From Oscillospiraceae bacterium (lineage in GTDB: Bacteria; Bacillota; Clostridia; Oscillospirales; Oscillospiraceae): 64,000 nt of DNA. Positions within the stretch are counted from its first letter, which is position 1. Each line of letters opens with the position of its first letter. Below the pieces are notes generated by a model that saw only the letters and a list, made by a program, of their open reading frames with translations, made no database searches and was not told where the DNA came from. Shown here piece by piece: positions 1 through 10,659 of the stretch. The position numbers and the translations under genes are program-made. The stretch is taken from the NCBI GenBank assembly GCA_902779945.1, contig CACZDN010000001.1:281716-345715 (forward strand), in the 5' to 3' direction.

Positions 1-3000
1 GATGAGCCGTTCTCAACGCTTAAATTGGCGATGGACTACGCCAAAGCTCAAAAGACGGCGACCGGCAATAACACCTACAAGATCGAGATGCTGGTGGACT
101 ACCTGGTGCCAAAGGACGATGTGCTGGATATCCCCGAGGGCTACAACATCACCTTCACCACCGCTTCTCCGACCGCAACGACCCTGCCCTATACCGGCAA
201 CGGTACCCGGGCGACTCTCAGCCGCGACACGGGCAACTCAGGCGCCTCTGTCAAAGCCAATAAGAGCACGCTGACGGTCGACAATCTGGCGTTTGACGGC
301 AGATCCCTGACAGCCGGCGGCGCGGGCGGCGCGATCAATACGAATAATTGTACCACCGTTACCTTAAGCCACTGTGAATTCAGAGGCTATCGAGCTGATC
401 AGGGCGGCGCGGTCTATGTGAACAACACAAACGACGGCAGCAGTCTGACGGTAAAAAATTGCAAATTCACTAACTGTCAGACCAACGCCTCTGTGGATAA
501 AGCGGGCGGCGGCGGCATTTGGACGACGGCGAGAAAGCTGGACGTTCGCGACTGTCAGTTTGAAGACTGCGCGTGTCTCAAGGGCTCTGCGCAGGCCGGC
601 GCGGTGTTCCACAACATTCTGGCAGGTCAATTCACAAATTCCAAGACCTGGATTTCGGGCTGCAGCTTTGAAAACTGCTTCTCGGCCCAGGCATCCGGCG
701 GTACGGTGGAATCTGACGCCAAGGATATTACCATTCTCAACTGTTCCTTCAACGGCAGCTACAGCAGCAAACCTTCCGGAAGCAACGGCGGCGCGCTCAA
801 CGTTTATGCCGAGAATACGGCAAACACCTCCAAGGATTGTGTACTGCGCGTGGTGGGCTGCACGTTCGAAGACTGCAACGCGAAGCTTGGTACTGCGAAC
901 GGCGGCGCAATCCGTACCACCACCAAGCGACTGCTCCTTTGGGGCTGCACATTCAAAAACACGCAGTCGGTTACAGGCGGAGCTGTGTCCATGACCAACA
1001 CCGGCTCGTCCAAACTGGAAATCTATTCCTGCACCTTCGACAAATGCGTGGCGACAGGCAATGGCGGCGCTGTGAGTGCGTCGGTGGTGCCGGTGGTGAT
1101 CATCGGGGATGCACCCCAGGCGGATACGGACCTGGGCGATATTGATTCCACAAAAGTGGATCTGCATGGTGTGAAACACACGGCGTTTATCGACTGCACC
1201 GCAAACCGCGGCGGCGGCATTGACAACGCCAAAAACGATACAACCGTAACCATGGAGAACGTCAGCTTTACCCGCTGTGCGGCAAGAACCAGCGGCGGCG
1301 GCGCGCTGTATACCCAGGCCAAGACCCTGTCCGTCACGGGCACGTCCAACATCTTCACCGGCTGCACAGGTTATGGCTCCGGCGGCGCGGTGTATCAGAA
1401 CAGAACTGTCGAAAACAGCATTGTGACGCTGAATAACTGCACGTTCACTGACTGCGAGACGTTCAACGGCGGCAACGGCGGCGGTATGTACGCCAACGCC
1501 CGGACCCTGCGAATCAATTATGATAAAGAGCACGAGTCTGCCATAGAGAATGCAAAGGGCTCTTTCAAAAACTGCACGGCAGCCAACGCGGGCGGCGGTC
1601 TGTATCACGACTATACAGGTACGCTTACCGTTGCGAATTGCGGCTTTGAAAACTGCACGGCCAAGGCGGCCTACGGCGGCGGCCTGTATACCACCGCGAA
1701 TGCCCTGACGATCATCGGCAAGGACAGCAAATTCAAGGACTGCACAGCGCAGACAGACGGCGGCGGACTGTATCAAAACCGGAATGTAGCCGGGTCGGTG
1801 TTTTCCTTCAAGGAAGGTTCCTTTGAAAATTGCACGGCAACTGGCAGTTACGGCGGCGCGATCTATACGTTTGCCAAGACTGTCACGCTGGAGAACGCGA
1901 CCGTCACAAACAGCAAGGCCAAGGCCCAGGGCGGCGGCGTCTGGACCAACGCCTCAAGTGCAAACTTCAGTGTCTGCACCTTCACCGACTGCTCTGTCAC
2001 GAACACCGACAGCAGAGGCGGCGGCGTCTATATCGGCGGCGGTACGACGATCTGTAAGGACAGCACGGTCAGCGGATGCAGCGCAGCCTATGGCGGCGGC
2101 TGGTATCAGAACGAGGGCATACTGTACATCCTTGGCGGCTCCGTCAGCGGCAGCGCCGTCAACGGCGGCGGCCTGTATGAGAATAAAGGTACAGTCAACC
2201 ACTATGGTGGTACAGTCGCCGGCACGGCTACGTCGAACGGCGGCGGTGTGTATAAGAACGACGGCGCCTATACCATCGGCAACGGCTCCTATGACGGCGC
2301 TGTATACTCCGACGCGGCCATCGGCGCTGTGACGATGACGGAAAGCGGCAGTTCTGTGTATACTGCGACAGCGGTCAACGGCGGCGGTATCTATCAGAAT
2401 GCCGGCTCACTCACGGTGAACGCAGGCGGCAGCATCAGCGGCCAGGCCAGCGGGAACGGCGGCGGTATCTACGTTGCGGGTGGCGAGCTCAAGATCTATG
2501 GCGGCCTCGTCACGAACTGCCAGGCCACCGGCAACGGCGGCGGCGTTTACTTTATCAGCAACCACGATTTCTGCTTCTATGGGAATAACGATGCGAAAAT
2601 TCAGAACTGCCGCGCAGCCAACGGCGGCGGCGTCTATATGAACTCGGCAAAAGTCTTCCACCTGGGAGAGAAAGACAAGACAAGCCTTGGCATCATCGAA
2701 AACTGCCATGCGACCGTCAACGGCGGCGGCCTGTATCAGGCAAATGGCACCGTTAATCTTCGAAATACATCCATTATCCGCGACTGTTCTGCGGACGTCA
2801 ATGGCGGCGGTGTGTACCACATGGACGGCACGTTCAACATCTATGGAGAAGGCCGCATCGAACACTGTACAGCGAAAGCCAACGGCGGCGGCATGTATAA
2901 CGCGGGCGGCACCTTTACCTTTGAGGGCGGAAGCATCATCCGCAACGAGGCAACGGAAAACGGCGGCGGCGTGTACCAGATGGGCGGCACATTTAACATG

Positions 3001-6000
3001 ACAAGCAAAGGCGCCGTGATCGGCGGCTCTGAGACGAACGCCAATACTGCCAATGTCGGCGCGGGTGTTTTTGTGGCTGATGGTCAGTCTGCAACCTTTA
3101 ATGACAATAATTACAAGAAACTTGAGATCAGTTACAACCACGCCCTGACCGCAGGCGGCGGCATTGCCGTCGGCGGACCTGCTGCAAAGTTGACGTTCAG
3201 CAACGTGGTAAAGGTGCAAAACAACACCATGGGCACAAACAATAGCGTGTGCAACGTATATCTGGATCAGGATTCCAACACAGTGATCAATAATAACTAC
3301 CTGAGCCCGGATGCGTCTATTGGCGTCTATGCATCTGATGCGCAGAATGCTGGCCATGGTTTGTCGGGTATGCCATTTGCCACATACTCCAACGAGAGCA
3401 ATCTTAATTCCTACCACAATGACCACCTCCGGTATCTCTATGGCGTGAAGGGCAGCAACAATCTGGTCGTCTGGGCAAACTTCGTCTGCAAGATCACCGA
3501 CGGAGATGGAAAACTCCTGTACAAGGATGCCGACGGCACGCCTGCTGCCTATGCCGAGCTGGAAAACAGGGCCAACGGCGCGGATAATAATGCTGGCGCT
3601 TTCACCGTGTTGAATGTGTCCGGTACGCCCAATCTCTACCAGCTGAATGAAGATGGAAGCTACACGCCCTACAATGAGAGCGGCGAGGGCGAGTATCAGG
3701 TTCAGATGCTGGTACCGAATTATGAGATGGGAGCTACCCGGCAGATCAAGCTGAACACCGCAGCTGCGCGCAAGGTCACGCTGACCACTGCCTCCACAAC
3801 AGAAGATGAGTGCGGATTCAAGTACACCGGTGATGCCAGATTTGCCGCAACCATCACCCGCACGGTCGACACCTACTGCATGATTTATGTGGGCGATCAA
3901 AACGGTTGGGATTTCACCCTGCGCAATATTACCCTGGACGGGGGCAACAAAAAAGCCTCGGAAGATGGCTCGATCCTGCGCATTAACAATGGCAGCGTGA
4001 AGGTTACACTTGATTCGGGCGCGACGTTGCAAAACGGAAGTACCGACAACAAGGCGGGCGGCGCGGTGTACCTGAGTAACAACAACGCCACCTTCACCAT
4101 GAACGCCGGCAGCCAGATCAAGGATTGCTCTGCCGGGACAGCCAACGGCGGCGGTGTGGCCATCAGCAACGGTATCTTCACCATGAACGGCGGCACCATC
4201 TCCGGCTGCACGGCTGCCAACGGCGGCGGCGTGCATGTGGACAACAGCGGCAAGATAGAGATGAACGGCGGCACGATCACTGGCAACAATGCCACGAGCA
4301 ACGGCGGCGGTATCTCACTGAACAATTATAATTCGCGTATTTTCTTCTCAGGTCTCTGCAATGTGACGGGCAACACCCTGAACGGCACCACCCGCTGCAA
4401 TGTTCAGCTCAATCAGGACAGCAACGTTATCATCAACGTAGACGGCATCGAAGCCCGGTCTGAGATCGGTATTTATGTGCCGGACGGTCCTAATGCCTAT
4501 GACAAGCACGGCGGGGAGAACGATCCCTTCGGCACGCGTATGCAGGAGGAGGACAATTACTACTGCTTTGTCAATGACCGTCATACCTATCTGCGCGGCT
4601 TCAGGGCTGAGAAAGAAAATGAAACGCGCATCTTCTGGGAGTACCATCCTCTGCTCCAGGTAACCAAAGAGGTGGATAGCGACTGGTCCGGCGATAAGGA
4701 CAAGCTGTTCAGATTCAGGGTGACCCTGGACCTGGACGGCGTGAGCCTGCCCCCCAAGAAATATGGGGACATGACCTTCAACAGAAACGGTGTGGCGACC
4801 TTCAGCCTGAAAGCCGGCCAGTCCGCAACCGCCAGCCTGCCGGATTCGCTCCACCTGCACGGCTATACGGTAGAAGAGTACTTTGAGACATCGTCGAACG
4901 ACGCGAAGAACGAGGACTATACGATCACGGCGACCAGGAGAGGCGAGGCCTATCTTTTCGCCGAGGAGACGCCTTTGACCGTGACAGGCAAGCTGGGTGA
5001 GTTCGTCGGCAATACCAGCGAGGACGAGAGCACGGTCACCGAATCCGGCGAAATCAACAACAGCCTTTCGGACATCGTATACACCAACACCCGCGTGACC
5101 GGAGCCGTCATGTTCACCAAGAAGGTGACAAGCAGCCAGGAATCGGATAAAGACGCGACCTTCAACTTTGTTCTGACGCTGGGCGGCAGGAACGACACGA
5201 AGATCAACAAAGCCTATGAGGCTGTCCGGGGCCGTCTGGATGAGGACGGGAAGGTGATCGTGAGCGATGCGACGCCGACCGAGCTGACCGTCACGAACGG
5301 CGAGGCCAGGTTTACCCTGAAGGACGGAGAGACGCTCACCATCCGCGATCTGCCCACCGGTATGCCCTTCACGCTGAAGGAGGTCCTTGACGACGCCCAG
5401 GAGGCGAACCTCAGCGTCAGCGTGAATCAGGACCTGAAAGGGGAATACCCCTACGACAGCGAGGCCGGTGTCACAGGCGTCATCGGTAAAAACTATACGA
5501 CCGCAAATGAGATCGTGGGCGCGGAGGAGAGCGAGAAAAGCCTTGCCGCCAGGGTAGACTTCAACAACAGCTTCCTGGAGATCGTCTGCAAGATCACCAA
5601 CCGCAGCCGCGAGCTGCTGTATTACAGAGATACGAACGGCAGGCTGCAGCCCGCGATTTTCAGTCACCTGGAGGATGCTTTTGACCAGATCAACAGCGGC
5701 AACATCAGGACCGCTACGAACGGTATCGTATCCTCCGCTATGCGCATCGAGATGGTCGTACCGGCGTACACCATGGAGAGACAGGCGACGCTGATCAGCG
5801 GCAAAACCGTGACCCTGTCCACGGCGTTTACCACGGACGCACAGTATCCCTACAAGCGCGAGGAGGGCGAACCCGAAATATCCACGGTGTCCCGCGGCTT
5901 TGACGGCGGCAGCATGATCGTCGACAACGGCGCACTGACTCTGGACAGGATCACGCTCGACGGCGGCAGCCAGGAGAAGACAGCGGAAGGGGACAGCCTC

Positions 6001-9000
6001 TATTCTGTCAGCGAGGACGGCGGTATCCTGCGCGTGAATAACAACGTCAGACTGACGGTCAACCCCGCCGCGACGCTTCTCAACTCCGCCACGGACGGCA
6101 ACGGCGGCGCGATCTGGCTGACCGTCGGCGCATCCCTGACCATGAACGGCTCAATTGACAATTGCTCCGCAGCATATGGCGGCGGTATATACGCCGCGGA
6201 CAGATTTACGACCCTCGCCGCGTCAGGCAGGATTTCAAATTGCGAAGCTGTGACCGGCGACGGCGGCGCAATCTTTGCGGGCACCGGTACAAGCGTCAAC
6301 CTCAATGCAGAGGCGGTGCTTGTCGGCAACCGGGCAGCGAATAACGGCGGCGCGGTCTGCTCCGGCGCGAACGTCATCCTGAGAGGTACGATCGGCGGAA
6401 CCGCTACCGAGGACAGCAACATCGCCGGCAACGAGGGCGGCGGAATCTACATCGGAAATGACGCGACCTATACCATGTACGCCGGCAGCGCGATCACCGG
6501 CAACCGTGCAAAAAACGGCGGTGCGCTCGCCGCAGGCTACACGACCCGTATTGCCGGCGGCAGCATGACAGGCAACATTGCCGCTGAAAAGGGCGGCGCG
6601 GTCTATGCCGCGGAGAGCGCGGTTGTGACGATCTCCGGCGCCTCCGATTTCATTGATAACCGTGCGATGCAGGGCGGCGCTGTATACAACCAGGGCACCG
6701 CCTCCATGTCGGGCGGCAGCATGACCGGCAACATTGCCGATCTGAAGGGCGGCGCGGTCTATGTTGCGGATACCGGAACGGACGGAGCGACCGGCCACAG
6801 CTTCACCATGTCGGGCGGCAGCATCACCGGCAACAAGTCTCCTGAGGGCGCTGTCTCCGCGGACGCGAACAGCTGGCTTGTGTTCTCCGGCAACGCAAAA
6901 GTCAGCGACAATACCGGCAGCGACGGCACGACCCGGATGAACGTTTTCCTCGCTCATGACAGCAACAGCGTCATCCGTACCCCGAACCTCGGCGCAAACG
7001 CCAGCATCGGCGTCTATGTGGCCGACGGTTTGCCGGAGACTGCAGACCCCAGCAGTCCGGATTACAGGGAAGACCGTGTGGACAACCCGCTGTTCTGCAA
7101 GCACGGCCTGCCGGCGAGAGAATTTGCAACCTACATCGGAACCAATATCAGGAGCGCAAACCTGAACAGATTCCTGAATGACCGTCAGAGAGATCCCGAA
7201 AGCACCGACAAGCAGCTGCCCGGCATGAGCGGCGCGCCGATTGACGGATCGAACGGCCAGTACACCGTCAAGTGGAAGGGCGTTCCGCTGCAGCTGATGG
7301 TGTATCAGCTTACGGGGAACGGCGCCAAGACTGCGGCCGCGGGCGTCAGCTTCACGCTCACTAATACGGAGAACGACATCAAGATCTGGTCCGGCAAGAG
7401 CGCTGCAAACGGCCTCGTGAAGATCCCCTGGGCCGGCGAGGAGAAGGAAAACGGCGGTGTGGCCAGCTTTACGCCCGGCGTACGCTACAAGCTGGAACAG
7501 GAAAAGGCGAATGACAAGACCGTGCGCCCGGGCGGTTATTGGATCGTGACCGTCGGAAGGGACAATTCGGTCAAGTGGGAGGTCGTGGCGTCGACAGAGG
7601 ATAATGTTGACCGCATCTTCGAAATCACATCCCCGCGCGGCCCCGGCGAGAAGGCCTACCTCGGAGACATCTTCGGTCAGGACAACGATATCAAGCCGAT
7701 CCTGACGTTCGACGTCAATGCAAAGGTGGGACAGAATCAGGAGTATTCCGACAAGGCGTCGCTGGATGGAGGCGTCAAAACAAGGAGAATAACCGTCGAT
7801 TTCAGCGAGACCGAAATCAAGCACAGCCTGACCATCACTGAGAAGAATCCAACCTGGGACAGCCACGTGTTCAGAGCCTGGGCCACGATGGAGAGCAAAC
7901 CGACCGTCACCATGGAGACTGAGGGCAAGACCGAGGAGGAGATCGCGGCCGAAACAATGGCCTTGCAGCAGGCCGCGGGTTATTACGAATACACGAGTAA
8001 CGATGTGATCCGCTTCTATCGCAGCACAGACTCCGACCTGCCCAGCGAAAAGTATGCGTATAAGGAGTCAAAGGGCGATATGACGCTCTATGCCCAGTGG
8101 GACGAGGTGGTCTGCAAGATCACGGACACGAGCGGCAATCTGCTCTATGACAACGGCCTTCCTGCGGTCTATGGCACGCTGGAAGCCGGCTTCGAGGCTC
8201 TCAACAGATCCGTATTCTACACGAGACCCGATACGACCGAGTCACGCTATCGCGTCCGTGAGCAGGCAAGCCTGATGATCGAAATGCTGGTGCCCGAATA
8301 CACGATGCTCGAGCCTGTCGTGAACAACAAGAGAGGTACGGTCGTGCTCACAACCGCGCCGTCGACGGATACGGACGGCTACGCCTATACCGGCGCGCCG
8401 AATACGGTCTGCACGATCTATCGCGGGGCCTGCGACACCAGCATGATCACCAATAATCGCAGCCTGACCATCAGAAGCATCACGCTCGACGGCCGTAATC
8501 CGGTGAAGGACGCATACGGAAATATCGAAAGCTACGAACCTGTGACAGTCGTGTGCGACGGCGGCATTGTCTGTAATCTGGTTACATCTGCGGTACTCAC
8601 CATCGGCAGCGGCGCAACGCTGCAAAACTCCCGGGTTGAAGGCAACGGCGGCGCGATCAGCGGCGTCCCCTCCACCACGATCAGCTTCAACGGCGGTACG
8701 ATCGCCAACTGCAGCGCGACCGGCAGCGGCGGTGCAATCTATGTGGGGGCAAACACAACCCTCACCATGAACAGCGGCAGGATGATCAGCAGCAGCGCAT
8801 ACTACGGCGGCGCAATCTGCGTGGCGCCGAACGGTACTGCGATCATAACGAGCGGCGAAATCAACGGCAACACCGCAGACGTGGGCGCGGGCGTATATCT
8901 GGCCGAGGGCAGCAAGCTGGAGCTCTCCGGCAACCCGAACTTCGGCGGCACGGATACCAGAGGCGGTACCGGCGCGGACAGGGACAACATACTCGGCCTA

Positions 9001-10233
9001 AGCGGCAATTTCCGCACCGGCGAGGCGCTGACGAATGCGACCAACGGCGGCAAGCCCTATACGAAGGCCCGCCAGGACATTTATATCGCCGGCTATGAGG
9101 CCGGTTCGGCAGTTTCCCTCACTGTGACGGGCAACATCAGCTCCGGCAACGGCACGATCTGGGTCTGGCCCGAACAACTGGATCACTATGACATGCTCAA
9201 ACAGTTTGCCGTCTTCGCCGGCAACGGAGCGAGTCTCGGCGACGCGGCCAAGGAGACCACCATGAAGGCCTTCCGCAACGCGCGGCCCGACAGCGAAAGC
9301 AACTGCGGCGGGGATTACCTGACCGGCCAGAGGGGCGATGTTCAGAACCATATCTACTGGACCGGCGGCTTTGACGTGGTGTTCCTGAAGACCGACGGCT
9401 TCGGCAAGCCTCTGCCCGGCGCGACCTTCACGCTGTACACGGATGAGGCCTGCACCGCGGAGTTCCAGATGACCTTCACGGGAAGCACGCCCGCGACAGA
9501 CGACGGAAAGCGCGCGGCCACCACCTCCAGCGACGGCACCAGGACCTACAAGGACAAGAACGGCCAGACCGTCACACTGAAAGAGGGCGAGGTCCTTCTC
9601 TCCAAGGTAGCCCCGAAGACCTACTACCTGAAGGAGACGAGTGCGCCGAACGGCTTCGTACTCGATCCCACGGTATACCAGGTCACGGTTTCCGGGACCG
9701 GCGGACTGGAGATGCGCAGAAAGTCCAGCGCCTCCGCCGCAACCTTCGATACGGAGGTCTTCAAGGTCCGGACCAGGGCGGCCACCGGCACAGAACCGGC
9801 GGAATACCAGTACCGCATCATGAACACCTCCACCTTTGAGCGCAAGGTCATCCTCCGCAAGACCGACGGGTCCTACACCGCACTTGCGAACACAAAGTTC
9901 CGCATCTTCCGCGCGGACCTGTCCGAGTACACGGAAGGCCGTCCCGCGGGCCAGAGCTATTATGAATCCGGCCCGTCCGGTGCGTACTTCATCGGCAGGC
10001 TGCCCTACGGCAGATACTACCTGCTGGAGACCGAGGGACGGGGAGCGGGCAAGGTCTTCATCCTCACCGTCAACGGCCCGGACGCCATGAAGAAGGAGCT
10101 GGGCAAGAGCGCGAACGACAGTGAAACGCTGCTTGTCAGCGGCGGAAATGCCGTAGTGTTCGGAGGAGAGACTTCCGACGCAAGGGTGACCGCCATGCGC
10201 AACTGGCTGAGGGACAATTCCGCAAGTTCCTGA
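1..10233 (+). CDS. Giant modular surface protein (adhesin-like), 5' end outside the window
   Basis: The frame is open from base 1, so this is the C-terminal 3410 residues of a larger protein. A ~140-residue module (VCKIT..G.LLY...PA.Y..LE, then IEMLVP.YTM and a threonine-rich strand) starts near 3481, 5581 and 8107; its tail is at 1-250. Between copies lie right-handed beta-helix blocks (about 290-3250, 3900-4395, 5905-6930, 8450-8960) built from short NCTA...NGGG(V/I/L)Y repeats like polymorphic-membrane-protein repeats. Three of them end in the same cap (DSN.VI...IGVY...F.ND). Ig/prealbumin-like domains lie near 4650-5570, SpaA/Cna-B-like domains near 7270-7660, 9364-9700 and 9835-10090, and an InlB-like repeat ending TLYAQW near 7690-8105. 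It is probably exported and adhesive. No LPXTG motif or C-terminal membrane helix is visible. The family is clear; binding target and anchoring are unknown. Confidence 0.85.
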   Translation, partial: DEPFSTLKLAMDYAKAQKTATGNNTYKIEMLVDYLVPKDDVLDIPEGYNITFTTASPTATTLPYTGNGTRATLSRDTGNSGASVKANKSTLTVDNLAFDGRSLTAGGAGGAINTNNCTTVTLSHCEFRGYRADQGGAVYVNNTNDGSSLTVKNCKFTNCQTNASVDKAGGGGIWTTARKLDVRDCQFEDCACLKGSAQAGAVFHNILAGQFTNSKTWISGCSFENCFSAQASGGTVESDAKDITILNCSFNGSYSSKPSGSNGGALNVYAENTANTSKDCVLRVVGCTFEDCNAKLGTANGGAIRTTTKRLLLWGCTFKNTQSVTGGAVSMTNTGSSKLEIYSCTFDKCVATGNGGAVSASVVPVVIIGDAPQADTDLGDIDSTKVDLHGVKHTAFIDCTANRGGGIDNAKNDTTVTMENVSFTRCAARTSGGGALYTQAKTLSVTGTSNIFTGCTGYGSGGAVYQNRTVENSIVTLNNCTFTDCETFNGGNGGGMYANARTLRINYDKEHESAIENAKGSFKNCTAANAGGGLYHDYTGTLTVANCGFENCTAKAAYGGGLYTTANALTIIGKDSKFKDCTAQTDGGGLYQNRNVAGSVFSFKEGSFENCTATGSYGGAIYTFAKTVTLENATVTNSKAKAQGGGVWTNASSANFSVCTFTDCSVTNTDSRGGGVYIGGGTTICKDSTVSGCSAAYGGGWYQNEGILYILGGSVSGSAVNGGGLYENKGTVNHYGGTVAGTATSNGGGVYKNDGAYTIGNGSYDGAVYSDAAIGAVTMTESGSSVYTATAVNGGGIYQNAGSLTVNAGGSISGQASGNGGGIYVAGGELKIYGGLVTNCQATGNGGGVYFISNHDFCFYGNNDAKIQNCRAANGGGVYMNSAKVFHLGEKDKTSLGIIENCHATVNGGGLYQANGTVNLRNTSIIRDCSADVNGGGVYHMDGTFNIYGEGRIEHCTAKANGGGMYNAGGTFTFEGGSIIRNEATENGGGVYQMGGTFNMTSKGAVIGGSETNANTANVGAGVFVADGQSATFNDNNYKKLEISYNHALTAGGGIAVGGPAAKLTFSNVVKVQNNTMGTNNSVCNVYLDQDSNTVINNNYLSPDASIGVYASDAQNAGHGLSGMPFATYSNESNLNSYHNDHLRYLYGVKGSNNLVVWANFVCKITDGDGKLLYKDADGTPAAYAELENRANGADNNAGAFTVLNVSGTPNLYQLNEDGSYTPYNESGEGEYQVQMLVPNYEMGATRQIKLNTAAARKVTLTTASTTEDECGFKYTGDARFAATITRTVDTYCMIYVGDQNGWDFTLRNITLDGGNKKASEDGSILRINNGSVKVTLDSGATLQNGSTDNKAGGAVYLSNNNATFTMNAGSQIKDCSAGTANGGGVAISNGIFTMNGGTISGCTAANGGGVHVDNSGKIEMNGGTITGNNATSNGGGISLNNYNSRIFFSGLCNVTGNTLNGTTRCNVQLNQDSNVIINVDGIEARSEIGIYVPDGPNAYDKHGGENDPFGTRMQEEDNYYCFVNDRHTYLRGFRAEKENETRIFWEYHPLLQVTKEVDSDWSGDKDKLFRFRVTLDLDGVSLPPKKYGDMTFNRNGVATFSLKAGQSATASLPDSLHLHGYTVEEYFETSSNDAKNEDYTITATRRGEAYLFAEETPLTVTGKLGEFVGNTSEDESTVTESGEINNSLSDIVYTNTRVTGAVMFTKKVTSSQESDKDATFNFVLTLGGRNDTKINKAYEAVRGRLDEDGKVIVSDATPTELTVTNGEARFTLKDGETLTIRDLPTGMPFTLKEVLDDAQEANLSVSVNQDLKGEYPYDSEAGVTGVIGKNYTTANEIVGAEESEKSLAARVDFNNSFLEIVCKITNRSRELLYYRDTNGRLQPAIFSHLEDAFDQINSGNIRTATNGIVSSAMRIEMVVPAYTMERQATLISGKTVTLSTAFTTDAQYPYKREEGEPEISTVSRGFDGGSMIVDNGALTLDRITLDGGSQEKTAEGDSLYSVSEDGGILRVNNNVRLTVNPAATLLNSATDGNGGAIWLTVGASLTMNGSIDNCSAAYGGGIYAADRFTTLAASGRISNCEAVTGDGGAIFAGTGTSVNLNAEAVLVGNRAANNGGAVCSGANVILRGTIGGTATEDSNIAGNEGGGIYIGNDATYTMYAGSAITGNRAKNGGALAAGYTTRIAGGSMTGNIAAEKGGAVYAAESAVVTISGASDFIDNRAMQGGAVYNQGTASMSGGSMTGNIADLKGGAVYVADTGTDGATGHSFTMSGGSITGNKSPEGAVSADANSWLVFSGNAKVSDNTGSDGTTRMNVFLAHDSNSVIRTPNLGANASIGVYVADGLPETADPSSPDYREDRVDNPLFCKHGLPAREFATYIGTNIRSANLNRFLNDRQRDPESTDKQLPGMSGAPIDGSNGQYTVKWKGVPLQLMVYQLTGNGAKTAAAGVSFTLTNTENDIKIWSGKSAANGLVKIPWAGEEKENGGVASFTPGVRYKLEQEKANDKTVRPGGYWIVTVGRDNSVKWEVVASTEDNVDRIFEITSPRGPGEKAYLGDIFGQDNDIKPILTFDVNAKVGQNQEYSDKASLDGGVKTRRITVDFSETEIKHSLTITEKNPTWDSHVFRAWATMESKPTVTMETEGKTEEEIAAETMALQQAAGYYEYTSNDVIRFYRSTDSDLPSEKYAYKESKGDMTLYAQWDEVVCKITDTSGNLLYDNGLPAVYGTLEAGFEALNRSVFYTRPDTTESRYRVREQASLMIEMLVPEYTMLEPVVNNKRGTVVLTTAPSTDTDGYAYTGAPNTVCTIYRGACDTSMITNNRSLTIRSITLDGRNPVKDAYGNIESYEPVTVVCDGGIVCNLVTSAVLTIGSGATLQNSRVEGNGGAISGVPSTTISFNGGTIANCSATGSGGAIYVGANTTLTMNSGRMISSSAYYGGAICVAPNGTAIITSGEINGNTADVGAGVYLAEGSKLELSGNPNFGGTDTRGGTGADRDNILGLSGNFRTGEALTNATNGGKPYTKARQDIYIAGYEAGSAVSLTVTGNISSGNGTIWVWPEQLDHYDMLKQFAVFAGNGASLGDAAKETTMKAFRNARPDSESNCGGDYLTGQRGDVQNHIYWTGGFDVVFLKTDGFGKPLPGATFTLYTDEACTAEFQMTFTGSTPATDDGKRAATTSSDGTRTYKDKNGQTVTLKEGEVLLSKVAPKTYYLKETSAPNGFVLDPTVYQVTVSGTGGLEMRRKSSASAATFDTEVFKVRTRAATGTEPAEYQYRIMNTSTFERKVILRKTDGSYTALANTKFRIFRADLSEYTEGRPAGQSYYESGPSGAYFIGRLPYGRYYLLETEGRGAGKVFILTVNGPDAMKKELGKSANDSETLLVSGGNAVVFGGETSDARVTAMRNWLRDNSASS

Positions 10234-10659
10234 TACGCTTCCCTGATAGGAGACTATCCGAGCAAATTCCCATGCGCCGCAGATCGTTTCGCAACGCACG
10301 ACAGCTCATTCACTCTGCAGCTCGTCCTCTCAGATTCAAAGCATCGGCTTTGAATTTGAGAGGAAAACGAAAGAAGCGTATATGCAGCTTTTCCGGCTTA
10401 TCGCAACCGGAAAAGCAACAATTCAGTCAATGTCATTCATTGCTTGAAAGGCTTCAAGCTTTCTCAAGGCAAAAAAGATCCGCCCGCCCCAAGACTGGGG
10501 CGGGCGGGTTTTCGTATAGGGCAGGACGCGGAAAACTGCGGCCAGTTCCTTCAGAACGCGGTCACTGTAAATCAGAGGAGTAACGGATCTGCTCGCCATC
10601 GGAATACAGGCGGCGTGGCCCATGCAGGAACAGCATGAAAGCCACCGACAGGAAAACAA
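10234..10659. other. Intergenic region with four hairpins between convergent genes
   Basis: No gene is supported. Reading rightwards there are four inverted repeats: 10326-10363 (17-bp arms, one mismatch), 10387-10416 (10-bp arms), 10442-10459 (7-bp arms) and the strong terminator at 10480-10512. The region separates the giant surface protein (+) from the end of the nucleoside transporter operon (-). Confidence 0.6.
10480..10512. terminator. Bidirectional intrinsic terminator
   Basis: A perfect 11-bp GC-rich stem (arms 10480-10490 and 10497-10507) with a 6-base loop is followed by TTTT on the + strand and preceded by a run of six A. It can therefore stop transcription of the surface-protein gene from the left and of the transporter operon from the right. 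Confidence 0.85.

Noticed and set aside
1900-3200. Regularly spaced GGCGGCGGC motifs suggesting a CRISPR-like or tandem DNA repeat
   Set aside because: Spacing and sequence vary and stay in frame; they encode the NGGGxY turns of a beta-helix.
2407-4236. Minus-strand open frame of 609 codons
   Set aside because: Mirror of the glycine-rich repeats in the surface protein; its own repeats are just the reverse complement of NGGG codons.
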